This document shows, one piece after another, positions 1 through 5,065 of a DNA stretch of 5,253 nucleotides (positions within the stretch are counted from its first letter, which is position 1; every line of letters begins with the position of its first letter). A model generated the notes under the pieces. It did not search any database and was not told where the DNA came from. It was given only the letters and a program-made list of their open reading frames with translations. Source of the DNA: Acidobacteria bacterium RIFCSPHIGHO2_01_FULL_67_28 (GTDB lineage: Bacteria > Acidobacteriota > Terriglobia > Acidiferrales > 2-02-FULL-67-57). The translations under genes were made by a program, and so were the position numbers. Location of the stretch: assembly GCA_001766965.1 (NCBI GenBank), contig MEKM01000147.1, forward strand, positions 1-5,253, read 5' to 3'.

Positions 1-12
1 ATTCCCACTGTG

Positions 13-1344
13 TTAACTAAGCACATCGGTCAATTTACTCAAGCGCTGCGCGAGCTCCTTGTCCGTCTTCCGCAGCCGCTCAATCTTGCTCACCGAGTGA
101 AGCACGGTGGTGTGGTGCTTGCCGCCGAAAGCGCGGCCGATTTCCGGCAGCGACGCCCCCGTCAGCTGCTTCGCCAGGAACATAGCCACTTGGCGCGGGT
201 AGGCGATCGCTTTGGCGTTGGAGCGCACCTTCAGGTCCTGCGGGCGCAGGTTGAAGCTGTCGGCCACGCGCCGTTGGATGGCCTCGATGGAGACGCGCTT
301 CTCCTGCTGGGCCAGGATGTTCTTGAGCACGCCTTCAGCGAGCTGCAGCGAGATGGGCTCGCCGATGAGCGAGCTGTAGGCCTGCAGCCGCGTCAGCGCC
401 CCTTCGAGCTCGCGGATGTTCGAGCGGATGCCGCGGGCGATGAATTCGGCCACCTCGGCCGGGAGCGTGGTGTTTTCCGTCTCCGCCTTCTTCATCAGGA
501 TGGCGATCTTGGTTTCGAGGTCGGGCGGCTGGATGTCGGCGATGAGTCCCCACTCGAAGCGCGAGCGGAGGCGCTCCTCTAGCGTGGGGATCTCCTTGGG
601 CGGGGCGTCGGAGCTGATGACGATCTGCTTCTGCGCGTCGTACAAGGCGTTGAAGGTGTGGAAGAACTCCTCCTGGGTGCGCTCCTTGCCGGCCAGGAAC
701 TGGATGTCGTCGAGCAGGAGCACGTCCACGGTGCGGTATTTGTCGCGGAAGCTGCTCACGCGCTCGAAGCGCAGGGAGTGGATGACCTCGTTCGTGAACT
801 TCTCGGCGCTCAAGTAGCTGACGCGCAGGGCGCGGTTGCGGGCGCGCACCTGCTGGCCGACCGCCTGCATCAGGTGGGTCTTCCCCAAGCCCACCCCCCC
901 GTAGAGGAAGAGCGGGTTGTAGGCCTTCGAGGGCTGCTCGGCCACGGCCAGGGCGGCGGCGTGGGCGAACTGGTTCGAAGAGCCCACCACGAAGCTGTCG
1001 AAGGTGTAGCGCGGGTTGAGCTGGTAGTCGGTCGAGTCGAAGTCGAGCCGCGGCTGCGTCGCTGCGGGAGCGCCGTCGGAGGAGCGCCGCGCCGGCCGGC
1101 CGTCGGTCTCGGGTTCCGGAATGAACTCCACCCGGTACTGCTTCAGCTCGAGCGCCGCCTGGGCCTCGGCCACCAGCCGCTCGCCGTCGGTCGAGAGCCA
1201 CTTCTGGAAGACGAGGTTGGGGACCCGCACGGCCAAAATTTCCCCCTTGACAGCCTCCAGCCGCGTGGGCTTGAACCAGGTGGCGAACGTCTGCGGGTTG
1301 AGCCGCTGTTGCAAGTGCGCGAGGATTTTCTCCCAGGGGTTCAT
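13..1344 (-). CDS. dnaA: Chromosomal replication initiator protein DnaA
   Basis: DnaA is the AAA+ ATPase that binds DnaA boxes at oriC, melts the duplex and loads the helicase. It also acts as a transcription factor. From the ATG at 1344 the protein is 443 aa, a normal length. Domain I covers about residues 1-75 and opens MNPWEKILAHLQQ. A short Pro/Ala/Arg-rich linker lies near 80-105. The AAA+ core has Walker A GGVGLGKT at 149-156, Walker B LLLDD ending at D213, sensor 1 SSD near 244-246, the arginine finger in RSRFEWG (R262) and sensor 2 in NIRELEG (R311). Domain IV ends in the DNA-binding signature GGKHHTTVLHS (407-417), where the usual reading is GGRDHTTV. An in-frame GTG at 1401 would add 19 residues. 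I prefer the ATG because known DnaA proteins begin at this point of domain I and the extra codons consist of DnaA-box-like repeats. The gene is divergent from rpmH. The stop is TAA at 13-15. Confidence 0.97.
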   Translation of the reverse strand: MNPWEKILAHLQQRLNPQTFATWFKPTRLEAVKGEILAVRVPNLVFQKWLSTDGERLVAEAQAALELKQYRVEFIPEPETDGRPARRSSDGAPAATQPRLDFDSTDYQLNPRYTFDSFVVGSSNQFAHAAALAVAEQPSKAYNPLFLYGGVGLGKTHLMQAVGQQVRARNRALRVSYLSAEKFTNEVIHSLRFERVSSFRDKYRTVDVLLLDDIQFLAGKERTQEEFFHTFNALYDAQKQIVISSDAPPKEIPTLEERLRSRFEWGLIADIQPPDLETKIAILMKKAETENTTLPAEVAEFIARGIRSNIRELEGALTRLQAYSSLIGEPISLQLAEGVLKNILAQQEKRVSIEAIQRRVADSFNLRPQDLKVRSNAKAIAYPRQVAMFLAKQLTGASLPEIGRAFGGKHHTTVLHSVSKIERLRKTDKELAQRLSKLTDVLS

Positions 1345-1352
1345 GAGCTCCG

Positions 1353-1369
1353 CCGGAGGCTTCCTCCGG
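1353..1369 (-). promoter_or_regulatory. Perfect hairpin just upstream of the dnaA ATG
   Basis: A perfect 7-bp inverted repeat with a 3-nt loop (CCGGAGG / CCTCCGG) ends 8 nt before the ATG at 1344 on the minus strand. In the dnaA mRNA its 5' arm contains GGAGG, so a Shine-Dalgarno-like sequence would be paired. GGCGGAG lies between the hairpin and the ATG and could act as the ribosome site. If translation began at the GTG at 1401, the hairpin would simply be coding. A regulatory role is inference. Confidence 0.4.
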
Positions 1370-1405
1370 TCTCCCACAGGGGTTTCCACAGAGATTTCCA
1401 CAGCA
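1370..1405 (+). repeat. Three tandem 12-bp DnaA-box-like repeats
   Basis: The copies start at 1370, 1382 and 1394 with an exact 12-bp pitch. They read TCTCCCACAGGG, GTTTCCACAGAG and ATTTCCACAGCA, sharing a core TyyCCACAG (first copy slightly divergent: TCCCACAG). The core resembles the DnaA box TTATCCACA, with mismatches at box positions 1 and 3 in the two better copies. The array lies directly upstream of the preferred dnaA start and in the same orientation. Likely roles are DnaA binding for origin function or autoregulation. Confidence 0.5.
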
Positions 1406-1415
1406 GTGGAAGAGT

Positions 1416-1440
1416 GAGCGGCTTGATTCTCCGGCCGCTC
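1416..1440 (-). other. Leader hairpin in the dnaA upstream region
   Basis: A perfect 7-bp inverted repeat (GAGCGGC / GCCGCTC) encloses an 11-nt loop. On the minus strand it falls in the predicted dnaA 5' leader. No T-run follows it, so it does not look like an intrinsic terminator. Its function is unknown. Confidence 0.35.
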
Positions 1441-1565
1441 CCAACTCTTTCCTCACGCTGCACAGTGCACGCTGCCGTTGGCGGTGTGAAAAACTTCTAG
1501 GCCCCGACGATGGAAACCAAGAAAGGGAATCCGCGCTCGGACTTTCTCTCCCCCAGACGCCGCGG

Positions 1566-1594
1566 ACTATATCACAACTCCGAAAAGTTTTCCA
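1566..1594 (-). promoter_or_regulatory. Predicted dnaA promoter overlapping a DnaA-box-like site
   Basis: On the minus strand TGATATAGT forms an extended -10 (TATAGT at 1566-1571). It is preceded after 17 bp by TGGAAA (1589-1594), which matches 4 of 6 bases of TTGACA. This -35 lies inside the plus-strand DnaA-box-like sequence TTTTCCACG (1588-1596). Transcription would start near 1559, giving a dnaA leader of about 215 nt. DnaA binding here would block RNA polymerase. Both promoter and repression are inferred from motif matches alone. Confidence 0.4.
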
Positions 1595-1648
1595 CGCGCC
1601 CTCCGCGCGCGCGGGAGAAAATTTCCCCCCCACGCGCCGCCGGCAGGC

Positions 1649-1678
1649 TTGACGCTCGCGGGCGCGCTCTCTTATACT
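1649..1678 (+). promoter_or_regulatory. Predicted sigma70-type promoter of the rpmH operon
   Basis: A -35 TTGACG (1649-1654) and a -10 TATACT (1673-1678) are separated by 18 bp; reading the -10 one base earlier gives 17 bp. Each differs from consensus at one position. The expected start is near 1685, leaving a leader of about 58 nt before rpmH. This is the strongest promoter-like sequence in the window and suits a highly expressed ribosomal protein gene. Confidence 0.7.
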
Positions 1679-1692
1679 GCGCTTTCGATTCG

Positions 1693-1708
1693 TCCCGAGG
1701 CTTCGGGA
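1693..1708 (+). other. Hairpin in the rpmH 5' leader
   Basis: A perfect 6-bp inverted repeat, TCCCGA / TCGGGA, has a 4-nt loop and sits shortly after the predicted transcription start. No T-run follows. It could stabilise the mRNA 5' end or influence L34 expression; nothing in the sequence decides which. Confidence 0.3.
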
Positions 1709-1742
1709 AGGCACCGGGTCGCGCCACGGTTTTCGGGGAGTC

Positions 1743-1892
1743 ATGCCCAAACGCACCTATCAGCCCAACGTCCGCCATCGCCGCAAGACGCACGGCTTCC
1801 GCGCCCGCATGAAATCCCCGGGCGGGCGCCGGGTGCTGGCCGAGCGGCGCCGCAAGGGACGCTATCGCCTCGCGGTCGGCTCCTCCCGGTAG
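1743..1892 (+). CDS. rpmH: 50S ribosomal protein L34
   Basis: L34 is a small, very basic protein of the large ribosomal subunit. The reading frame encodes 49 aa beginning MPKRTYQPNVRHRRKTHGF, followed by RARMKSPGGRRVL and a C-terminal RRRKGRYRLAV segment. This is the family signature K-R-T-[YF]-Q-P-N, then HGFR.RM, then GR.VL..RR.KGR across its full length (usual size 44-52 aa). The start is fixed by the conserved MPKRT opening. GGGGAG lies only 2 nt before the ATG, a tight but usable ribosome site. The gene heads the operon rpmH-rnpA-yidD-yidC-jag, 29 nt before rnpA, and is divergent from dnaA. The stop is TAG at 1890-1892. Confidence 0.97.
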   Translation: MPKRTYQPNVRHRRKTHGFRARMKSPGGRRVLAERRRKGRYRLAVGSSR

Positions 1893-1921
1893 GATCCCAA
1901 GGGGAGGGGTGAGGGCGCAGC

Positions 1922-2287
1922 GTGTCTTCGGCTTCCTCCCAACGCGGCTCTGGTCGCCTCGCCCGGCTGCGCACGCGCGACTTCGACCGGATTCACCGCC
2001 AGCCGGCCCGCCGCGAGCGCTCCCGGCGCTTCCAGGTGCTGGCGCGGCCGAACGGGCTCGAGCGGGCGCGCTGGGGAATCTCGGTGAAGGCGCGGCTGGG
2101 CAACGCCGTGGTGCGCAACCGGGTCAAGCGCCGCCTGCGCGAGATGCTGCGGGCGGCCGCGCTGCCGGCCGGCTGGGACTTCGTGGTTCAGCCGCGCGAC
2201 GCTCGCGTGGCCACGGCGGATTTCGCCGAGCTAGCCCTGGAGTTGCGGGCGCTGCTCGGTAAGACGTTGGCCGAGGAGGGTGGATGA
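1922..2287 (+). CDS. rnpA: Ribonuclease P protein component
   Basis: RnpA is the protein subunit of RNase P. It helps the catalytic RNA (rnpB, not in this window) remove 5' leaders from tRNA precursors. The protein has 121 aa, a normal length. The hallmark RNR motif spans residues 58-74 (RLGNAVVRNRVKRRLRE), including GNA, RNR and the following basic helix. Upstream, LRTRDFDRIHR (16-26) corresponds to the usual L[RK]...[DE]F..V.. opening, and the segment around residues 37-56 matches the central beta-sheet. The start is a GTG at 1922 with GAGGG six nt upstream (1911-1915); no better in-frame start exists near it. The last four bases overlap yidD as ATGA, suggesting translational coupling. Confidence 0.95.
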   Translation: MSSASSQRGSGRLARLRTRDFDRIHRQPARRERSRRFQVLARPNGLERARWGISVKARLGNAVVRNRVKRRLREMLRAAALPAGWDFVVQPRDARVATADFAELALELRALLGKTLAEEGG

Positions 2288-2526
2288 ACGCCGGCGATTG
2301 GGCCGCTCGATTCGTCCTGGCCGGGGTGCGCTTTTACCAGGCGGCGCTCCGCCCGCTCAATCCCTGGGCCTGCAAGTTCCATCCTTCCTGCTCCGAGTAC
2401 GCTCTGGAAGCGGTCGAGCGCTACGGGCTCGGGCGCGGCGCCCGGCTGGCGCTCGCCCGCCTGCTGCGCTGCCGCCCCGGGGTCTTCGGCGGGTACGATC
2501 CGGTGCCGGAAGCGGAAACGAGATAG
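2284..2526 (+). CDS. yidD: Membrane protein insertion efficiency factor YidD
   Basis: YidD is a small membrane-associated protein that assists YidC/Sec-dependent insertion of inner-membrane proteins; its mechanism is not settled. This copy has 80 aa. The family pattern is complete: an amphipathic N-terminal helix (about 5-20), RFYQAALRPLNPWACKFHPSCSEYA with Cys30 and Cys36, a middle helix with the G.GRG turn, then LLRCRPGVFGGYDPVP (61-75) with Cys63. The ATG overlaps the rnpA stop as ATGA and has GAGGAGGG ending 3 nt upstream. The yidC start follows after 9 nt. The position between rnpA and yidC is the conserved one across bacteria. Confidence 0.95.
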   Translation: MNAGDWAARFVLAGVRFYQAALRPLNPWACKFHPSCSEYALEAVERYGLGRGARLALARLLRCRPGVFGGYDPVPEAETR

Positions 2527-2535
2527 GCGAGCGAC

Positions 2536-4356
2536 GTGAAAGAGCTCTCTCCCGAAAGACGCATCCTGGTAGCGTTCGCGCTGTCTTTCGTCGTGCTGGT
2601 GTCCTGGTCGGGCTACATGCGCTGGAAGTACCCGCCGCCACCCGGCGAGCCTGCGGTTACGACCCCGGGGCCGGTCGAGCCCCAAGCGGGCGAGCCGGCC
2701 CGGCCGGTGGCGAAGCCGGCAGTTGCCGGGCGCGCAGAAGTTCGCGCGGCGGAGCTCAAGCAGGCGACCGAAGAGCGCCTGATTACGGTTGAGACCGAGG
2801 TCGCGACCATCGTCTTCTCCACCCGCGGCGCCGTCATCCGCAGCTGGACCCTCAAGACTTTTCAGGACGAGACCGGCAAGCCGCTCGAGCTCGTCCAGAG
2901 CCAGCACACCGGCCTGGGCTATCCGTTGTCGTTCGCCCTGGCGCAGCGGAAAGACGAAGAAACGCTGAACGGTGCCCTCTTCGTCGCCAGCACCCCGGAG
3001 TCGAGCTTGGCCGCGCCCGTTCACGGTGAACCCGTTCAGGGTGAACCCGCCGAGCTGGTTTTCGAGTGGAGCGACGGCCGGCTGGCCGCCCGCAAGCGCT
3101 TCCGCTTCCAGCAGGGCTACCTCTGCGAAATCGAGACCACCCTGACGGACAACGGTCGCCCCCTCCCGCATCGCCTCGCCTGGCGGGGCGGCTTCGGCGA
3201 GCACGCCGACCAGAAGGACGCCGGCGCCGGCGCGTCGGCCCAGGTCTTCGTCCGCACCGCGGCGGGCTTGAAGCGCCAGCCGGGCGCGCAGGCGGGGAAA
3301 ACCACGGGCTGGCTGTGGAAGTCTCCTTCGCCCTTCCCCTATAGCGGCGAGGCGAGCTACGCCGGCATCGAAGACCGCTACTTCGCCGCCGTGTTTCTGC
3401 CGCAGCGGCCCCAGCTCGACGTCACCGCCTGGACCGAGGAGTGGACGCCGCCGGAGCAGGAGAAGCCGCAGGGGGTGGGCGCCGTGGCCGTGGGCGGGCC
3501 GGTAAACGAGCCGCTGCGGCTCTTCGTCGGTCCCAAGGCGATCGCCGTGCTCGAATCCGTCCAGCCGGAGGCGCTCGTGAGCGGCCTGCGCCCCAGCCTG
3601 TCGGAGGAGCTGGTGGACTTCGGGTGGTTCTGGTGGGTGGCGAAGCCGCTCTTTCTCGGGATGAAATGGCTGTACCAGCACGTGCCGAACTACGGCTGGG
3701 TCATCATCCTGCTCACCGTCATCATCAACACCCTACTCTTCCCGCTCAAGTGGAAGTCCATGCAGTCGGCCTTTGAGATGCAGAAGGTCGCCCCGCAGGT
3801 GCGCGGCATCCAGGAGCGCTACAAGAAGTACAAGTTCAACGACCCGCGCAAGCAGCAGATGCAGAGCGAAATCATGGCGCTCTACAAGGAGCACGGGGTC
3901 AACCCGCTCGGCGGCTGCCTGCCGCTCGCCCTGCAGCTGCCCTTCTTCTACGGCTTCTACAAGGTGCTCTACACCGCCATCGAGCTGCGCCACGCCCCCT
4001 GGGTCGGCTGGATCCAGGACCTTTCCCTGAAAGACCCCTACTACGTGCTCCCCATCGTCATGGGCGTCACCATGTACGTCTCGACCAAGATGACCCCCAT
4101 GACCACCGCCGACCCCGCCCAGCAAAAAATGATGCAGCTCTTCCCGCTGATGTTCACCTTCTTCTTCCTCCAGGTGAGCGCCGGGCTGGTGCTCTACTGG
4201 ATGATGTCGAGCGTGGTCGGCATCGGCCAGCAGTGGTTCATCAACCGCCACCAGCGCGGCCGGGAGCTGGCGGAAAAAATTGCCGCCAAGGAGCGCAAGA
4301 AAAAGAAGCGCAAGGGCGAGCTCGCCGAAGGCGAAGGCCGGGAGACCGACGAATGA
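2536..4356 (+). CDS. yidC: Membrane protein insertase YidC (Oxa1 family)
   Basis: YidC inserts and folds inner-membrane proteins, alone or with SecYEG. At 606 aa it is of the long Gram-negative type. TM1 is at about residues 9-28. A Pro-rich linker (33-65) leads to a periplasmic beta-sandwich domain (about 80-350). The Oxa1 core follows: a TM at 386-404, a charged cytoplasmic hairpin (405-447, with QERYKKYKFNDPRKQQ), then VNPLGGCLPLALQLP (455-469), further TMs near 502-518 and 533-563, and the ending SAGLVLYWMMSS. The tail is Lys-rich (KERKKKKRKGE, 585-595), as in YidC proteins that contact ribosomes. Asn398 occupies the position of the conserved groove Arg (E. coli R366). The start is a GTG with only a weak GGCGAG upstream, but the conserved N-terminus (RRILVAFALSFVVLVSW) supports it. 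The gene overlaps jag by 4 nt. Confidence 0.97.
   Translation: MKELSPERRILVAFALSFVVLVSWSGYMRWKYPPPPGEPAVTTPGPVEPQAGEPARPVAKPAVAGRAEVRAAELKQATEERLITVETEVATIVFSTRGAVIRSWTLKTFQDETGKPLELVQSQHTGLGYPLSFALAQRKDEETLNGALFVASTPESSLAAPVHGEPVQGEPAELVFEWSDGRLAARKRFRFQQGYLCEIETTLTDNGRPLPHRLAWRGGFGEHADQKDAGAGASAQVFVRTAAGLKRQPGAQAGKTTGWLWKSPSPFPYSGEASYAGIEDRYFAAVFLPQRPQLDVTAWTEEWTPPEQEKPQGVGAVAVGGPVNEPLRLFVGPKAIAVLESVQPEALVSGLRPSLSEELVDFGWFWWVAKPLFLGMKWLYQHVPNYGWVIILLTVIINTLLFPLKWKSMQSAFEMQKVAPQVRGIQERYKKYKFNDPRKQQMQSEIMALYKEHGVNPLGGCLPLALQLPFFYGFYKVLYTAIELRHAPWVGWIQDLSLKDPYYVLPIVMGVTMYVSTKMTPMTTADPAQQKMMQLFPLMFTFFFLQVSAGLVLYWMMSSVVGIGQQWFINRHQRGRELAEKIAAKERKKKKRKGELAEGEGRETDE
3016..3045 (+). repeat. Two 15-bp tandem repeats inside yidC
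   Basis: Two copies (3016-3030 and 3031-3045) of CCCGTTCAsGGTGAA differ at one base. They encode PVHGE-PVQGE in the periplasmic domain. The first copy contains the 13-bp palindrome GTTCACGGTGAAC (3019-3031). The frame is kept, so this looks like a small in-frame duplication in a loop of the periplasmic domain. Confidence 0.6.
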
Positions 4357-4889
4357 CCGACGAGTGGCTGAAGGACGGACGGCTGGACGCCGAGCGCGTG
4401 GTCCCCGCCCTGCGCTCGTTCCTCGGGCTGCTCGTGCGCGAAGGCGGGTTCGACCTGCGCGCCGAGATCGCTCCGCGCCCGCCGGACGCCCCGGAAGACG
4501 TCGAGAACCCGGACCTGGTGGTGAACTTCCAGGGGCGCGACTCCGACTTGCTCCTCGAGCGGCAGGGGGAGCTGCTGCGCGCCATCGAGTACCTGGCCGT
4601 GCACTGGCTCAAGCTCGACCCGGCGCACTACGACCGGCTGCGCTTCGATTGCCAGGGCTACCGCGAGTCGCGCCTGGCCGAATTGAAGCTCGCCGCCGAG
4701 ACCGCCGCCGCCCGCGTCAAGCAGACCCGCGTGCCTTTCCGCTTCAGCCCCATGAACGCCCGCGAGCGCCGCGTCCTGCATCTGGCCCTGCGCAACGACC
4801 CCGCCGTGAAGACCGCCAGCGAAGGCCAAGGCCCCGACCGCGCCGTGGTCATTCACCCCGTTCCTGGAGCGCCAGCCGTTCGGAGTTGA
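4353..4889 (+). CDS. khpB: RNA-binding protein Jag/KhpB (KH and R3H domains)
   Basis: KhpB (Jag) is a single-strand nucleic-acid binding protein; in Gram-positives it partners KhpA and affects cell division and small-RNA biology. This copy has 178 aa. A type II KH domain covers about 55-110 (PDLVVNFQGRDSDLLLERQGELLRAIEYL). An R3H domain covers about 112-168, with R139-x3-H143 inside PMNARERRVLH and the ending TASEGQGPDRAVVIHP. There is no N-terminal Jag domain, so it is shorter than Firmicutes versions. The KH loop reads E69-R-Q-G72 where GxxG is usual. The ATG overlaps the yidC stop (ATGA), which fixes the start and predicts translational coupling. Residues 168-174 are encoded within one arm of an 18-bp inverted repeat, so the short tail after IHP may be a late addition. 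The usual next gene, mnmE, is absent. Confidence 0.9.
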   Translation: MTDEWLKDGRLDAERVVPALRSFLGLLVREGGFDLRAEIAPRPPDAPEDVENPDLVVNFQGRDSDLLLERQGELLRAIEYLAVHWLKLDPAHYDRLRFDCQGYRESRLAELKLAAETAAARVKQTRVPFRFSPMNARERRVLHLALRNDPAVKTASEGQGPDRAVVIHPVPGAPAVRS

Positions 4890-4923
4890 AAGGCGACACG
4901 GGAAAGCGCTCCAGGAACGGGGT
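4855..4923. repeat. 18-bp perfect inverted repeat at the 3' end of jag
   Basis: The left arm ACCCCGTTCCTGGAGCGC (4855-4872) is exactly complementary to the right arm GCGCTCCAGGAACGGGGT (4906-4923), with a 33-nt spacer. The left arm lies inside jag (codons 168-174); the spacer includes the TGA at 4887-4889; the right arm is intergenic. No T-run follows the right arm, so it is not a standard intrinsic terminator. It may block 3' exonucleases, or be a remnant of a small inverted repeat element. Confidence 0.85.
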
Positions 4924-4943
4924 CCACCCCGCCTGAGTTCATT

Positions 4944-5065
4944 CTTCAGGTAGCGCGGGTTCCCCGAGCGGAGTCGAGGGGTACCCGCGGCTTTTTCCGA
5001 AAGGCCGCAGGAAGCCCTGCCCTTCGCCTCCGCTCGGGGCAAGCGGGCATCCTGCGCTACCGAAG
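4944..5065. repeat. REP/BIME-like composite inverted repeat between convergent genes
   Basis: The outer ends match in inverted orientation: CTTC-A-GGTAGCGC (4944-4956) against GCGCTACC-GAAG (5054-5065), with one bulged A. Internally CCCCGAGCGGAG (4962-4973) is the exact complement of CTCCGCTCGGGG (5028-5039). Each half also folds alone: stem 4954-4960/4983-4989 plus CCCC/GGGG, and stem 5007-5012/5050-5055 plus GCCC/GGGC and TGCCC/GGGCA. A small central hairpin GCGGC/GCCGC (4987-4991/5004-5008) lies between and competes with both. Two palindromic units facing each other is the architecture of bacterial REP/BIME elements. The right end covers the stop codon of the M28 gene. Whether other copies exist in the genome cannot be seen here. 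Confidence 0.65.
4954..4996 (+). terminator. Intrinsic terminator of the rpmH-jag operon
   Basis: The stem CGCGGGT/ACCCGCG (4954-4960/4983-4989) continues inward with CCCC/GGGG after one T-T mismatch and is followed, 2 nt later, by TTTTT (4992-4996). It lies 65 nt after the jag stop and forms the left half of the composite repeat. For the opposite strand the second hairpin (5007-5055) follows the M28 stop but has no strong U-run, so the element is at best a weak terminator in that direction. Confidence 0.6.

Larger units (their letters stand above)
1345..1742. other. dnaA-rpmH divergent intergenic region, candidate oriC / DnaA control region
   Basis: This gap of about 400 bp carries no credible gene. 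It contains three DnaA-box-like 12-mers in tandem (1370-1405), single DnaA-box-like sites at 1485-1493 (minus, TTTTTCACA) and 1588-1596 (plus, TTTTCCACG), an AT-richer stretch near 1567-1591, several short hairpins, and outward-facing promoters for dnaA and rpmH. A dnaA/rpmH intergenic region is a classic origin location in bacteria. The boxes deviate from TTATNCACA, and no long AT-rich unwinding element or clear DnaA-trio is visible. The origin call is therefore inference from position plus box-like sites. Confidence 0.55.

Noticed and set aside
1454..1475. Direct repeat CACGCTGC (1454 and 1468) and the palindrome TGCACAGTGCA (1459-1469) in the dnaA upstream region
   Set aside because: Short and imperfect as an operator; it may be part of the origin structure but I cannot support a specific function.
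658..1500. Plus-strand open frame of 280 codons antisense to dnaA
   Set aside because: It is an antisense shadow with a repetitive Val/Leu/Gly/Glu composition and covers the dnaA AAA+ core.
1603..1614. 12-bp palindrome CCGCGCGCGCGG between the two divergent promoters
   Set aside because: Alternating GC runs are expected in DNA of this composition; nothing links it to a known operator. A 9-bp direct repeat CCACGCGCC (1592 and 1630) nearby is also weak.
335..1756. Long minus-strand open frame of 473 codons overlapping dnaA and reaching into rpmH
   Set aside because: It is a frame-shadow of dnaA in high-GC DNA; the translation is Arg/Pro/Ala-rich with no family motif, while the dnaA frame has every expected motif.
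1510..1812. Small plus-strand open frame of 100 codons between dnaA and rpmH
   Set aside because: It crosses both predicted promoters and runs into rpmH in another frame; no ribosome site or homology pattern is visible.
2188..3681. Long minus-strand open frame of 497 codons antisense to rnpA, yidD and yidC
   Set aside because: The composition is low-complexity and Arg/Gly/Leu-rich, it opposes three well-supported genes, and it has no recognisable domain.
4194..5042. Minus-strand open frame of 282 codons antisense to jag
   Set aside because: It runs through the terminator hairpins and opposes a gene with clear KH and R3H motifs; no domain is recognisable.
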